A DNA stretch of 64,000 nucleotides from Bacteroidota bacterium (GTDB lineage Bacteria > Bacteroidota > Bacteroidia > Flavobacteriales > Weeksellaceae): the NCBI GenBank assembly GCA_018902795.1, contig JAHIQD010000011.1:69361-133360 (forward strand). Reading direction: 5' to 3'. The translations under genes were made by a program, and so were the position numbers. The notes beneath the pieces were generated by a model. It saw only the letters and a program-made list of their open reading frames with translations, made no database searches and was not told the DNA's origin. Shown here in pieces: positions 35,901 to 43,893 of this stretch; position 1 is the first letter of the stretch; the number at the start of each line of letters is the position of its first letter.

Positions 35901-36290
35901 CTAACGATTGGTCTTTACGCATTAACGGTGGGAACATTTCTCGGCGGTATTTGGGCAAACGAATCCTGGGGAAGATACTGGAGCTGGGATCCTAAAGAAA
36001 CCTGGGCTTTTATCTCGGTAATGGTTTATGCTTTTGTACTGCACATGCGTCTTGTTCCGGGTCTGCGCAGCAGGTGGTCTTTCCATGTAGCGTCGCTTTT
36101 TGCGATCAGTACAATTGTTATGACCTACTTTGGGGTAAATTATTATCTGACAGGCCTTCATTCTTACGCTGCGGGCGACCCGGTTCCTGTTCCGGCGTGG
36201 GTGTATATTGGTTTGGCCTCGATGTTTACTTTATCTGCCGTATCGTTTTTCTGCTTCAAAAATTTAAAGAAATCTTTGAAAATCAAATAA
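32994..36290 (+). CDS. ccsA: Fused CcsB-CcsA (ResB/ResC) cytochrome c synthase
   Basis: 1098 residues. The N-terminal part (to about 460) is the CcsB/ResB domain, with several helices (TMAVLLLVYAFAMAYATFLE, VLVFHLSFILIFIGG) and a large periplasmic region. A His/Asp-rich soluble linker (HGTDGSAKTTHSANDGHNHG) follows at about 480-500. The C-terminal part (from about 780) is CcsA, with SGHAPWSNGYEAIIFISW and the haem-handling WGRYWSWDPKETWAF motif. It transports haem and attaches it to apocytochromes c, system II. Fusion in this order is usual in Bacteroidota. Confidence 0.92.
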   Translation: MKKIQSILISTRTMAVLLLVYAFAMAYATFLENDYGTPTAKALIYEAKWFEGVMLLLILNFIGNISRYRLWRREKWPVLVFHLSFILIFIGGAITRYISYEGIMHIREGETSNEVITDKNFFKIQIEEKGDILNYQDVPYLMSPLHKDLKASYDYHGKQISIKATDFIQRKKDSLVVDNKGTEFLHVVSTGNSGRENIYIKAGESKSINGTLVTFNRAIEGAVEFNNTSGNLMIKTPVDASFMTMATQATGTTKKDEYQPLVLRSLYTVNDLKLVVPEGLKKGKLIAYEGDRKKDKDVSDQLTVEVQGPKTKLLVDLPVEKGNPNAFKQISLDGMNIILGFGPKVYNTPFSLKLEKFVMETYPGSSSPSAYESHVQIIDNGKQTPYKIYMNHVLNHGGYRFFQASFDPDRKGTVLSVNHDFWGTLITYIGYFFLFGGMFVIFFWKGTHFWKLNKMLKDVNRKRITMVLLLLLSMNLSAQKIDTHGTDGSAKTTHSANDGHNHGDVDLLSEESAPKKNQNSLALRSPRQITADEIIAKNTISKEHADKFGYLLVQNYEGRIVPVSTQALDVLRKLYKHDKFNGTDGKSLTAEQWFLSINTDTASWTMVPLIRVGSKGGEELRKKTKADYKDPKSLGDQYYTSLMNLFPADATGALHYVLEEDYQEAFRKKPAEQTNYDKEVIAVNDRVQAFNEFFSGQFMRIVPVQNDPNNTWHSWLDQNFEPDMEAQKVMGPYFSEVLAAQKSGNWSKADSELQKLSQYQQTWGKNVVPAKTKVDLEVLMNKVNINFHLLIFYSIIGGLLLLLGFVELFKPKKILNHLIRGLILVGLVGYFFQFLGLVARWYISGHAPWSNGYEAIIFISWVGITAGLLLYRNSNALIPAAGFMVAVIMMGFAHGGSALDPQITPLVPVLKSYWLIIHVAIITASYGFFGLSMVIAVIVLMFYIFSNKKIFKIHNDTTIKELTIVSEMALTIGLYALTVGTFLGGIWANESWGRYWSWDPKETWAFISVMVYAFVLHMRLVPGLRSRWSFHVASLFAISTIVMTYFGVNYYLTGLHSYAAGDPVPVPAWVYIGLASMFTLSAVSFFCFKNLKKSLKIK

Positions 36291-36295
36291 TCATA

Positions 36296-36328
36296 AAATC
36301 CCGAATTAAGTTTCGGGATTTTTTTTTA
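36296..36328 (+). terminator. Terminator after ccsBA
   Basis: AAATCCCGAA pairs with TTCGGGATTT, followed by a T-run. Confidence 0.85.
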
Positions 36329-36443
36329 ATATTTTCAGCATTAATATAATTTGTGTTGAAGCGGGGCGATACTGACAGCTCTGTTTTCTTCATCATAGAT
36401 ATTTTCTAACACTTCATTTTACTCAAAATCACTAAATATTCAT

Positions 36444-36451
36444 TAGATTTG
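36444..36451 (+). promoter_or_regulatory. Putative -7 element for rnz
   Basis: TAGATTTG matches TAnnTTTG, about 38 bp before the TTG start codon of rnz. Confidence 0.35.
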
Positions 36452-36489
36452 TAGCTTAAACAACTGGCATTTAACATCATCAAAATACT

Positions 36490-37407
36490 TTGAGTACTTA
36501 TCTTACCATTCTCGGCTTCAATTCCGCAATCCCAACGGTGAATTCATCGCCAACTGCACAGTTTCTCGAAATGGAAGAACGTGCTTTCCTGATCGATTGT
36601 GGCGAAGGAACACAGGTTCAGCTCCGCAAAGCAAAAGCCAGATTTTCAAAAATCAACCATATATTTATTTCTCATCTGCATGGGGATCACTGTTTTGGTT
36701 TACCGGGACTTATTGCGTCTTTCAGGCTTTTAGGAAGAGAAATGCCTCTTCATGTTTACGGACCGAAAGGTATTAAAGAAATGCTCGAAACCATTTTCAG
36801 GATTACCGAAACGCACAAAGGTTTTGAGATTGTTTATCACGAACTCGAAAGCAAAAAATCAGAAAAAATATTCGAAGACAACAGGGTAGAAGTGTTCACG
36901 ATTCCCCTTAATCACAGAATTTACTGTAATGGATATCTTTTCCGTGAAAAACCGAAAGAAAGGCATTTGAACATGGCAGAAATTTCCAAGTATTCTGAAA
37001 TTGAAACCTGTGATTATCATAATCTGAAGCTGGGCAAAGATTTTATACTGAGCGACGGATATGTGTTAAAGAACGAAGTTTTAACAACAGAACCCACAAA
37101 ATCGCTTTCCTACGCATTTTGTAGTGATACCCGATATCTGGAAGCTATTTTACCGATTATTGAAAACGTGGATGTGCTGTACCACGAATCTACTTTCCTT
37201 CATGATCTTAAAGAAATGGCCGATTATACAGGTCATACAACTGCTTTGGAAGCCGCACGTATTGCCAGAAAAGCGAATGTTGGTAAATTAATTTTAGGAC
37301 ATTTTTCTAACCGATATCATGATCTGAATGTTTTCACCGACGAAGCAAGAGAAGTATTCCCGAATTCTTTTCTGCCAAAAGCTTTGGAAGCGGTAAAAAT
37401 CGGATAA
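36490..37407 (+). CDS. rnz: Ribonuclease Z
   Basis: 305 residues. The start is TTG at 36490 (MSTYLTILGFNSAIPTVNSS); no in-frame ATG lies upstream before a stop, and the N-terminus matches the family. The metallo-beta-lactamase signature HLHGDHCFGLPGL is near residue 60, with SYAFCSDTRY, LYHESTFLHD and TGHTTALEAA further on, and LGHFSNRYHD near the C-terminus. It cuts the 3' end of tRNA precursors, relevant because not all tRNAs encode CCA. It is followed by TIGR02757 with a 22-bp gap. Confidence 0.95.
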   Translation: MSTYLTILGFNSAIPTVNSSPTAQFLEMEERAFLIDCGEGTQVQLRKAKARFSKINHIFISHLHGDHCFGLPGLIASFRLLGREMPLHVYGPKGIKEMLETIFRITETHKGFEIVYHELESKKSEKIFEDNRVEVFTIPLNHRIYCNGYLFREKPKERHLNMAEISKYSEIETCDYHNLKLGKDFILSDGYVLKNEVLTTEPTKSLSYAFCSDTRYLEAILPIIENVDVLYHESTFLHDLKEMADYTGHTTALEAARIARKANVGKLILGHFSNRYHDLNVFTDEAREVFPNSFLPKALEAVKIG

Positions 37408-37429
37408 TTGTTAACACTGGAATTTATTA

Positions 37430-38194
37430 ATGACTTTTTCAGAACTGAAAACTTTTCTCGATGAAAAGGCCGATTTTTACAACAATCCGGAATTTATAGA
37501 AAATGATCCCATTCAGATTCCGCACCGCTTTTCGCTGAAACAGGATATTGAAATCGCAGGTTTTTTAGCCGCAACCATTTCCTGGGGCAACCGGAAATCG
37601 ATCATCAACGATGCCGAAAAAATGATGGATTTCATGGGGAATTCACCTTATGATTTTGTAAAGCATGTTTCGGAAAAGGATTTGACAATTTTAGAGGGAA
37701 AAAGTATTCACAGAACATTTAATGGTGAAGATTTTCGGGAATTTATATTGAATTTAAAACGGATTTACCCCGAAAATGACAGTATGGAAAATCTGTTTCT
37801 AATTAAAGAAAATGAAGTTAATTTTTACCATTCTTTAGAAAGATTCAGGCAGATTTTCATTGGAGAAAATGTTCACAGAAGCCGGAAACATGTAAGTTCA
37901 ACCTACAAAAATTCTTCCGCAAAAAGACTGATGATGTTTCTCCGCTGGATGGTGCGGAAAGACAGAAAAGGCGTGGATTTTGGGATCTGGGAAAATATTA
38001 ATCAAAAGCATCTTTCTATTCCCCTGGATGTTCACACCGGAAACATTTCCAGAAAACTTAATATAATCCAGAGAAAACAAAACGACTGGAAAACCGTTGA
38101 AGAAATGGATTTGATGTTAAGAAAATTTAATGCTGAAGATCCCGCTAAATACGACTTTGCACTTTTTGGCTTGGGTGTTTCGAAGGATTTTTAA
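37430..38194 (+). CDS. TIGR02757 (DUF2400) family protein
   Basis: 254 residues, a family widespread in Bacteroidota and recognised by EIAGFLAATISWGNRKSIINDAEKMM near residue 40, RLMMFLRWMVRKDRKGVDFGIW and PLDVHTGNISRKLNII, and a C-terminus KYDFALFGLGVSKDF. The family has no assigned reaction; resemblance to HhH/endonuclease III-like folds is reported by others but not visible directly. It follows rnz closely and may share its transcript. Confidence 0.88.
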   Translation: MTFSELKTFLDEKADFYNNPEFIENDPIQIPHRFSLKQDIEIAGFLAATISWGNRKSIINDAEKMMDFMGNSPYDFVKHVSEKDLTILEGKSIHRTFNGEDFREFILNLKRIYPENDSMENLFLIKENEVNFYHSLERFRQIFIGENVHRSRKHVSSTYKNSSAKRLMMFLRWMVRKDRKGVDFGIWENINQKHLSIPLDVHTGNISRKLNIIQRKQNDWKTVEEMDLMLRKFNAEDPAKYDFALFGLGVSKDF

Positions 38195-38218
38195 CTAAAT
38201 TTGCATAAATTTCAGAAA

Positions 38219-38770
38219 ATGAGCCGAAAAGAACTACGCGAAAGAAATATTCAGTTTCTTGAAAAAGTGACCGATGGAGTAATGTGGTGGATTGGCTCTA
38301 TTCCTTCACTCATCGTGCATTCCATTGTTTTTATAACGGCATTTCTGTTGCCTTTATTCAATATTGTTTCTGTTGATAAAATGCTGTTGGTTTTAACCAC
38401 GGTTCTGTCTTTAGAAGCCATTTACCTGGCGATTTTTATTCAGATGTCAGTCAACCGCAGTCATGAACATATTGAAGATATCCGCGAAGACATCGAAGAA
38501 ATTCAGGACGATATTGAAGAAATTAGTGAAGATATCGAAGAAATCAGCGTTGATATTGATGATATTCAGGAAGATATCGAAGATATCGCTGAAGATGAAG
38601 ACGAAGATGACCACAATGAAAGAGCAAAAAATGTAATGCTGAAAAGCAATGTTTCTTCCAATAAAAACGACATCAAAGCCCTGAGGGAAGTTATTTCACA
38701 ACTTCAGCAGCAGCTTGAAAATTTAAAAAAGGACGATGAAAAACTGGAAGAAAAAACGCCTGAAAATTAA
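38219..38770 (+). CDS. Two-helix membrane protein with acidic heptad repeats
   Basis: 183 residues from MSRKELRERNIQFLEK; an upstream in-frame TTG at 38201 is less likely. Two hydrophobic helices (WWIGSIPSLIVHSIVFITAF and MLLVLTTVLSLEAIYLAIFI) resemble DUF1003-type membrane domains. Then comes a run of about six heptads of the form EDIxEDI/EEIxxDI, giving an acidic coiled coil, followed by a second coiled-coil (LREVISQLQQQLENLKK). At DNA level the heptads form a 21-bp imperfect tandem repeat at 38467-38604. Function unknown. Confidence 0.75.
   Translation: MSRKELRERNIQFLEKVTDGVMWWIGSIPSLIVHSIVFITAFLLPLFNIVSVDKMLLVLTTVLSLEAIYLAIFIQMSVNRSHEHIEDIREDIEEIQDDIEEISEDIEEISVDIDDIQEDIEDIAEDEDEDDHNERAKNVMLKSNVSSNKNDIKALREVISQLQQQLENLKKDDEKLEEKTPEN
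38467..38604 (+). repeat. 21-bp imperfect tandem repeat encoding acidic heptads
   Basis: About six copies of a GAAGATATC/GAAGAAATT-type unit of 21 bp encode heptads. The reading frame is kept, so copy number could change without breaking the gene. Confidence 0.6.
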
Positions 38771-39534
38771 GCGTTTTTCCATTCATTCGTGAACGATATA
38801 AAGTCCTGAATACTCAGTTCCTCTGCGCGTTTATCTAAAAAAGGATGATTGTTCAGTGCTTCAGGAATTTCAAGGATTTTCAGCGAGTTTGACAGTTTTT
38901 TTCTTCTTTGGTTGAAACCAGCTTTTACAATCTGTTTGAAGAGAATTTCATTACCAACCAAGCCTTCTTTAGGGTTTCTTGTCAGTTTGATGACCCCTGA
39001 TTTCACCTTTGGCGGTGGGTTAAAAACGTTTTCATGAACCGTGAAAAGATATTCCACATCGTATAAAGCCTGAACCAAAACCGACAGTATACCGTACGCT
39101 TTCGTTCTCGGAACTGCCGCTGTTCTTTCTGCCACTTCTTTCTGGAACATTCCAACCATTTCCGGTACGTTGCCGTAGAAATCGATGATTTTAAATAAAA
39201 TCTGTGACGAAATGTTGTAAGGGAAATTTCCTATAACCGCGACCTGATCGCCAAATGTTTCCTCAATATTGATTTTCAGAAAATCTCCTGTAAAGTGATC
39301 ATCCTGAAGTTTTTCGTAATGTTGCTTTAGATAGTCAACCGATTCAGTATCAATTTCCGCCACGTAAACTTCCACATCTTTATCTAAAAGATATTTGGTG
39401 AGCACGCCCATTCCCGGACCTACTTCCAGCACTTTTTTATAATTTTCCAGACTTAATGCGTCCACGATTTTTTTGGCGATGTTTTCGTCTGTAAGGAAAT
39501 GTTGACCGAGATGTTTTTTGGCTCTTACGCTCAT
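38767..39534 (-). CDS. rsmA: 16S rRNA (adenine1518/1519-N6)-dimethyltransferase
   Basis: 255 residues from MSVRAKKHLGQHFLTDENIAKKI at ATG 39534; a TTG at 39549 adds five residues but is unlikely. SAM motif VLEVGPGMGVLTKYLL (about residues 37-52), the catalytic NFPYNISSQILFKII, and NPPPKVKSGVIKL are diagnostic of KsgA/RsmA. It dimethylates two adenines of helix 45 in late 30S assembly. The stop overlaps the end of the heptad-repeat gene by four bases (convergent). Confidence 0.95.
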   Translation of the reverse strand: MSVRAKKHLGQHFLTDENIAKKIVDALSLENYKKVLEVGPGMGVLTKYLLDKDVEVYVAEIDTESVDYLKQHYEKLQDDHFTGDFLKINIEETFGDQVAVIGNFPYNISSQILFKIIDFYGNVPEMVGMFQKEVAERTAAVPRTKAYGILSVLVQALYDVEYLFTVHENVFNPPPKVKSGVIKLTRNPKEGLVGNEILFKQIVKAGFNQRRKKLSNSLKILEIPEALNNHPFLDKRAEELSIQDFISFTNEWKNA

Positions 39535-39664
39535 AAATGCTGTATTCAATATTTAAAAATCGGTGCTGGAAAGATATTCTTTATGTTTTTTTTAACACCG
39601 ATTTTCTTGGATTCTCCGCAAATTACGGAAGATTTTTTCTATTTTAGCAGAAATTTTTTATTTA

Positions 39665-40564
39665 ATGGCAAAGACAGTTGAAGATTTTAACAAGAGACGG
39701 CTTCGCTCAAGCAATATTACGGTTGTCGTGAGTATTGCACTGGTGTTATTTTTATTGGGATTAATGGGTCTTATATTGATCAATGCTCAGAAATACTCCG
39801 ATTATATCAAAGAGCAGCTTGTAGTGAATGCCTATTTTGACGAAAATTATGATGCAAAGGATTCTGCAAAAATTGTTAAAAGGGAGACGGAAGCTTTCCA
39901 GAAAATTCAGAAATTAGCGCCGGTGAAGCGTACGACCTATATCAGCCGCGAGATGGCTGCAGAGGAAGCGAAGAAAAGCATGGGCATTGAAAGCAGCGCA
40001 CTTTTCGAGGAAAACATTTTTCCTTCTTCTGTGGAAGTTGCCTTAAAACCCGAGTATGTAGATCCCGCAAAAATTGACGAAGCCATTAAGCAGATAAAAA
40101 CAGTACCGGGAATTGTTGATGTAAAAAACAACAGTACTTTAATGGTGGAAGTTTACAATAACCTGAACAACATCCTGAAATGGATCTTAGGATTCTCGAT
40201 TCTCTTTCTCATTTTAGCGGTGGTGTTGATTAATAACTCGATCCGTCTTAAAATTTTCTCTAAAAGATTTATCATCAAAACGATGCAGTTGGTTGGGGCA
40301 AAACGGAGATTCATTCTGAAACCCTTCATCAAAGAAGCTGTTATTTTGGGAGTAATCGGTGCAGTACTAGGTTTGGCGGTGCTTTTCGGGGCTTGGTATT
40401 ATTTCATTACCCAAATCGGAACGCCGTTTGCGCAGGACAATAATCAGCTCATTATGCTTGTTGTCGGCATTTTCCTGCTGGGAGTTTTCATAACGGTTTT
40501 CAGTACGATTTTCGCGACCTGGAGATTCCTCAGATCAAGTGTTGACGACTTATATTATTCTTAA
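39665..40564 (+). CDS. ftsX: Cell division protein FtsX (ABC permease)
   Basis: 299 residues, four transmembrane helices: one at residues 20-42 (NITVVVSIALVLFLLGLMGLI) and three in the C-terminal FtsX domain (LGFSILFLILAVVLIN, EAVILGVIGAVLGLAVLFG, IMLVVGIFLLGVFITVF), with the extracellular domain between. SKRFIIKTMQLVGAKRRFI is the family's coupling-helix area. With FtsE (elsewhere) it activates peptidoglycan hydrolases at the septum. It is followed by DUF3098 with a 2-bp gap. Confidence 0.93.
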   Translation: MAKTVEDFNKRRLRSSNITVVVSIALVLFLLGLMGLILINAQKYSDYIKEQLVVNAYFDENYDAKDSAKIVKRETEAFQKIQKLAPVKRTTYISREMAAEEAKKSMGIESSALFEENIFPSSVEVALKPEYVDPAKIDEAIKQIKTVPGIVDVKNNSTLMVEVYNNLNNILKWILGFSILFLILAVVLINNSIRLKIFSKRFIIKTMQLVGAKRRFILKPFIKEAVILGVIGAVLGLAVLFGAWYYFITQIGTPFAQDNNQLIMLVVGIFLLGVFITVFSTIFATWRFLRSSVDDLYYS

Positions 40565-40566
40565 AA

Positions 40567-40869
40567 ATGGCTAAAAAATATAAAAACTTCTCTGCTGAGA
40601 ATATCGGAAAAAAAGAAATGGAAGTTCCGCAGGAAAACACTTTCTATTTTGGTAAGGAAAACTATAAACTGATGCTGATTGGTTTGTCATTAATAGTTGT
40701 AGGATTTCTTCTGATGATGGGAGCCGATGCCAATACAGTGGACGGAAAGTACGATCCGAATGTCTGGAACGAAGGAGTTTTCTCCATCCGCAGAATCAGG
40801 ATTGCGCCCTTATTGGTCATCGCCGGTTTCGCAGTGGAAGTGTATGCGATCTTAAAACGAAATAAATAA
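40567..40869 (+). CDS. DUF3098 membrane protein
   Basis: 100 residues with two transmembrane helices (YKLMLIGLSLIVVGFLLMMGA and IRIAPLLVIAGFAVEVYAIL). NVWNEGVFSIRRIRIAPL in the loop is typical of DUF3098. It almost always sits between ftsX and uppP in Bacteroidota, so it probably has an envelope or division role, unproven. A terminator follows at 40893-40942. Confidence 0.85.
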   Translation: MAKKYKNFSAENIGKKEMEVPQENTFYFGKENYKLMLIGLSLIVVGFLLMMGADANTVDGKYDPNVWNEGVFSIRRIRIAPLLVIAGFAVEVYAILKRNK

Positions 40870-40892
40870 TATTTATAAAAAATAAATATCAA

Positions 40893-40942
40893 ACTTTGTC
40901 AGAGTTTATTTTCTTGGAGAATAGCTTTGACAAGGTTTTTTT
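40893..40942 (+). terminator. Possible terminator after DUF3098
   Basis: ACTTTGTCA pairs with TGACAAGGT with one wobble, around a long loop, then TTTTTTT. It leaves only about 20 bp before uppP, so uppP may be partly uncoupled from ftsX. Confidence 0.5.
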
Positions 40943-40962
40943 AATTAAAAATTTAACTGAGA

Positions 40963-41775
40963 ATGGATTTATTCAGAGCAATTCTTATTGCAATTATTGA
41001 GGGTTTAACGGAGTATCTTCCGGTTTCATCCACCGCGCACATGATTTTCACCAGTTCAATTTTCGGGATTCAGGAAGATGAATTTGTAAAGATGTTTCAG
41101 GTTTCCATACAGTTTGGAGCCATTCTCGCAGTAGTTTTTCTCTATTGGAAAAAGTTTTTCGATTTCAAAAATATTAACTTTTATCTGAAACTGGCGGTAG
41201 CAGTAGTTCCGGCTTTGGTTCTCGGAAAACTTTTTGATGATAAAATTGAAGCCGTACTAGGCGATCCTGTTCCCATTGCAATTGTGCTGATTTTAGGCGG
41301 TGTTGTATTGCTGTTTATCGACAAACTTTTCAAAGTGCATATCGTAGATGATGAAAAGGATATTACTTATAAAAGTGCTCTTATCATTGGTTTTTGGCAG
41401 TGTCTTGCGATGATGCCCGGAACCAGCAGAAGTGCCGCTTCCATTATCGGTGGGATGCAGCAGAAACTCACCAGAAAAGCCGCCGCAGAATTTTCATTTT
41501 TCCTCGCAGTTCCTACCATGTTGGCGGTAACCGTTTATTCTATTTTTCTGAAAAACTGGAACCATAACGGTTTAGAACAGAAAGGCTACGAAATGCTGAT
41601 GCAGGGCAATAACCTGATGTTATTTTTGGTGGGAAATGTCGTAGCTTTTGTTGTTGCAGTTGTTGCCATTAAATTTTTCATTGGAGTTTTAACGAAATAT
41701 GGTTTCAAACCTTGGGGTTGGTACCGTATTATCGTAGGAATTGCGTTGCTGATTTATTTTACGCAATTTGCCTGA
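40963..41775 (+). CDS. uppP: Undecaprenyl-diphosphatase (BacA type)
   Basis: 270 residues, polytopic. The two active-site motifs are present: EGLTEYLPVSSTAHM near residue 11 and PGTSRSAASIIGGM near 150. It dephosphorylates undecaprenyl pyrophosphate to recycle the lipid carrier for peptidoglycan and other envelope polymers; overproduction gives bacitracin tolerance in known relatives. It is part of the ftsX-DUF3098-uppP-truB cluster. A foldback repeat lies between it and truB. Confidence 0.95.
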   Translation: MDLFRAILIAIIEGLTEYLPVSSTAHMIFTSSIFGIQEDEFVKMFQVSIQFGAILAVVFLYWKKFFDFKNINFYLKLAVAVVPALVLGKLFDDKIEAVLGDPVPIAIVLILGGVVLLFIDKLFKVHIVDDEKDITYKSALIIGFWQCLAMMPGTSRSAASIIGGMQQKLTRKAAAEFSFFLAVPTMLAVTVYSIFLKNWNHNGLEQKGYEMLMQGNNLMLFLVGNVVAFVVAVVAIKFFIGVLTKYGFKPWGWYRIIVGIALLIYFTQFA

Positions 41776-41788
41776 TTATTTTATTTGG

Positions 41789-41867
41789 GCAGCTTTTCCG
41801 CCCTCCGTTCCCGCTTTTTCGCCTTCACTTTGTTCCGGCAAAAAGAGCTCCACTCAGGTCGGGCTGC
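41789..41867 (+). repeat. GC-rich foldback repeat between uppP and truB
   Basis: GCAGC (41789-41793) pairs with GCTGC (41863-41867), and inner GCTTTTT...GCC (41813-41823) pairs with GGCAAAAAG (41837-41845). The region is GC-rich against AT-rich neighbours. It resembles dispersed intergenic repeats seen in Flavobacteriia; only one copy is in the window, so the match is from memory. Confidence 0.5.
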
Positions 41868-41904
41868 GAAAGAAGGGATTTTTCAAAAATTTTAGTTTTC
41901 AATA

Positions 41905-42606
41905 ATGACTGATCAGGATTTCCTCGAAGGACAAATTATTTTACTCGACAAACCTTTGGACTGGACGAGTTTTCAGGCCGTAAATAAACTGAAATACAAA
42001 CTCAAAAGCGAGTTTAGCCTTCCAAAGAAATTCAAAATTGGTCACGCCGGAACTTTGGATCCGCGTGCAACAGGTTTGCTTATCGTATGCACCGGAAAAT
42101 TCACGAAGAAAATTCCGGAAATTCAGGACGCACCAAAAGAATATTTAACCGAAATTAAAATTGGCGTTCAAACCGAATCTTACGACACCGAAAAACCTGA
42201 GATTCTTCAACAGGATTATTCCCATATTTCAGAGGATTTCATAAAGGAAACTTTAGGAAAATTCTTAGGAGAAATCGATCAGAAACCTCCTGTTTTTTCA
42301 GCCATCAAAATCGACGGAAAAAGAGCGTATGATTTGGCCAGGAAAGGCGAAGAAGTAGAAATGAAATCCAGAAAAACAACGATTCTTTATCTTCAGGATG
42401 TTGAAATTGATTTGCCTTTCGTCCGTTTTACCGTTGGCTGTTCAAAAGGAACCTACATCCGCAGTTTGGCACACGATATCGGTCAGGAATTGGGTGTTGG
42501 TGCATATCTTACAAATTTAAGAAGAACAAAAATCGGTGATTATTCCATTAAAGATTCTTCTTCAGCGTATCTTGAAAATGATTTCCGGTTTTCGGAAGAT
42601 AGTTAA
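41905..42606 (+). CDS. truB: tRNA pseudouridine(55) synthase
   Basis: 233 residues, compact as in other Bacteroidota. It has GHAGTLDPRATGLLIVCTGK with the catalytic Asp near residue 50, KPPVFSAIKIDGKRAYDLAR, and CSKGTYIRSLAHDIGQELG. It makes pseudouridine at position 55 of the T-loop in most tRNAs. It lies after the foldback repeat, 4 bp before the outer-membrane-type gene. Confidence 0.95.
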   Translation: MTDQDFLEGQIILLDKPLDWTSFQAVNKLKYKLKSEFSLPKKFKIGHAGTLDPRATGLLIVCTGKFTKKIPEIQDAPKEYLTEIKIGVQTESYDTEKPEILQQDYSHISEDFIKETLGKFLGEIDQKPPVFSAIKIDGKRAYDLARKGEEVEMKSRKTTILYLQDVEIDLPFVRFTVGCSKGTYIRSLAHDIGQELGVGAYLTNLRRTKIGDYSIKDSSSAYLENDFRFSEDS

Positions 42607-42610
42607 TGCA

Positions 42611-43165
42611 ATGAGGAAGTTTTATTTTTTGTTCTTATTAATTTCTGTCTTTGGATTTGCTCAGGAGAAACCCAATAAACTGGGAGTTTTTGGAACTTTT
42701 GATGCCAATGTGGGTTTTGATCTGGGAGATATTATCCGTACCAATCAGGCCAAAACGGATTATGAAAAAAGCCAGCTTCCACCCGGAAAATTTAATTACG
42801 GATTCAGTTCGCAGATTGGTTTTCAACCCTTAAACTGGTTTGCCTTAGGCGGCGGTTTGCGCTACAGCTATATCGATCCAAATTATCATATGCTTTATGC
42901 GATGGTGCAGCCAACCTTTTTTATTGGTGATCGCAAAGAGGAAGATTTTCTATATATTTATGGAAATTACGGGACGAAAATTAATCAAACTGCAACTAAA
43001 CAAGGTGATTTTGTAGGTTTGGGAATTGGTAAAATAGAGCCTTTAGGTAAACATTTCGGTCATAAATTTCAGATTTATCTGGAGGATCAGATTTTGGATA
43101 ACGAAGGAAATATTTTTATCGGATTGTCTTATGGAATCGTTATTTTCAGCAACAAAAATTTATAA
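42611..43165 (+). CDS. Secreted/outer-membrane-type protein of unknown function
   Basis: 184 residues from MRKFYFLFLLISVFGFAQ, a clear signal peptide; the longer open frame from 42536 overlaps truB out of frame and is not real. The mature part has alternating strands (YGFSSQIGFQPLNWFALGGGLRYSYID, YAMVQPTFFIG, FQIYLEDQIL), suggesting a small beta-barrel. Start lies 4 bp after truB stop, so co-transcription is likely. I do not recognise the family. Confidence 0.7.
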   Translation: MRKFYFLFLLISVFGFAQEKPNKLGVFGTFDANVGFDLGDIIRTNQAKTDYEKSQLPPGKFNYGFSSQIGFQPLNWFALGGGLRYSYIDPNYHMLYAMVQPTFFIGDRKEEDFLYIYGNYGTKINQTATKQGDFVGLGIGKIEPLGKHFGHKFQIYLEDQILDNEGNIFIGLSYGIVIFSNKNL

Positions 43166-43170
43166 TTACT

Positions 43171-43893
43171 GTGGATAAAACACGCATCAATAAATACCTT
43201 TCCGAAGTCGGATTCTGCTCAAGAAGAGAAGCCGACAAAATGTTGGAACAGGGAAGGATCACTGTAAACGGAATTGTACCCGAAATGGGCACGAAAGTTT
43301 CCGATGAAGACGAAATCTTCGTAGATGGAGTTTCGATCCGGAAAACAGATGAAAAACACGTTTATATCGCGCTGAACAAACCTGTTGGGATTGTTTGCAC
43401 AACTGACACCAAACGTGAAAAAAACAATATCGTCGATTTCATTAATCATCCTAAAAGAATTTTCCCCATTGGACGACTCGATAAACCCAGTGAAGGTCTT
43501 ATTTTACTGACTTCAGACGGTGATATTGTGAATAAAATTCTCCGCGCCCGAAACAACCACGAAAAGGAATATATCGTAAGAGTCGATAAACCCATTACGC
43601 CGCAGTTTCTTCATAAAATGCGGAACGGTATTCCCATTCTTGGAACCGTTACCAATAAAAGTGAAGTGGAACAGATTGATACTCTATCTTTCAGAATTAT
43701 CCTTACACAAGGCCTGAACCGGCAGATCCGCAGAATGTGCGAGTATCTCGGCTATGAAGTAAAGAAACTGAAACGCATCAGAATCATGAACATCAAACTT
43801 GATTTACCCGTCGGAAAATGGCGCGATTTAACCGAAGCAGAAATGACCGAGTTGGAACATTTACTGGGAGATTCTGAAAAAACGGTGGATTAA
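43171..43893 (+). CDS. rluF: Pseudouridine synthase of the RluF type
   Basis: 240 residues from a GTG start at 43171. The N-terminal S4 RNA-binding domain (MDKTRINKYLSEVGFCSRREADK) is followed by the RsuA-type catalytic domain with GRLDKPSEGLILLTSDG (catalytic Asp), GLNRQIRRMCEYLGY and LDLPVGKWRDLT. The gene is most similar in pattern to RluF, which modifies 23S rRNA U2604, but target assignment is by family. The 3' end overlaps the convergent HD gene by 4 bp. Confidence 0.9.
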   Translation: MDKTRINKYLSEVGFCSRREADKMLEQGRITVNGIVPEMGTKVSDEDEIFVDGVSIRKTDEKHVYIALNKPVGIVCTTDTKREKNNIVDFINHPKRIFPIGRLDKPSEGLILLTSDGDIVNKILRARNNHEKEYIVRVDKPITPQFLHKMRNGIPILGTVTNKSEVEQIDTLSFRIILTQGLNRQIRRMCEYLGYEVKKLKRIRIMNIKLDLPVGKWRDLTEAEMTELEHLLGDSEKTVD

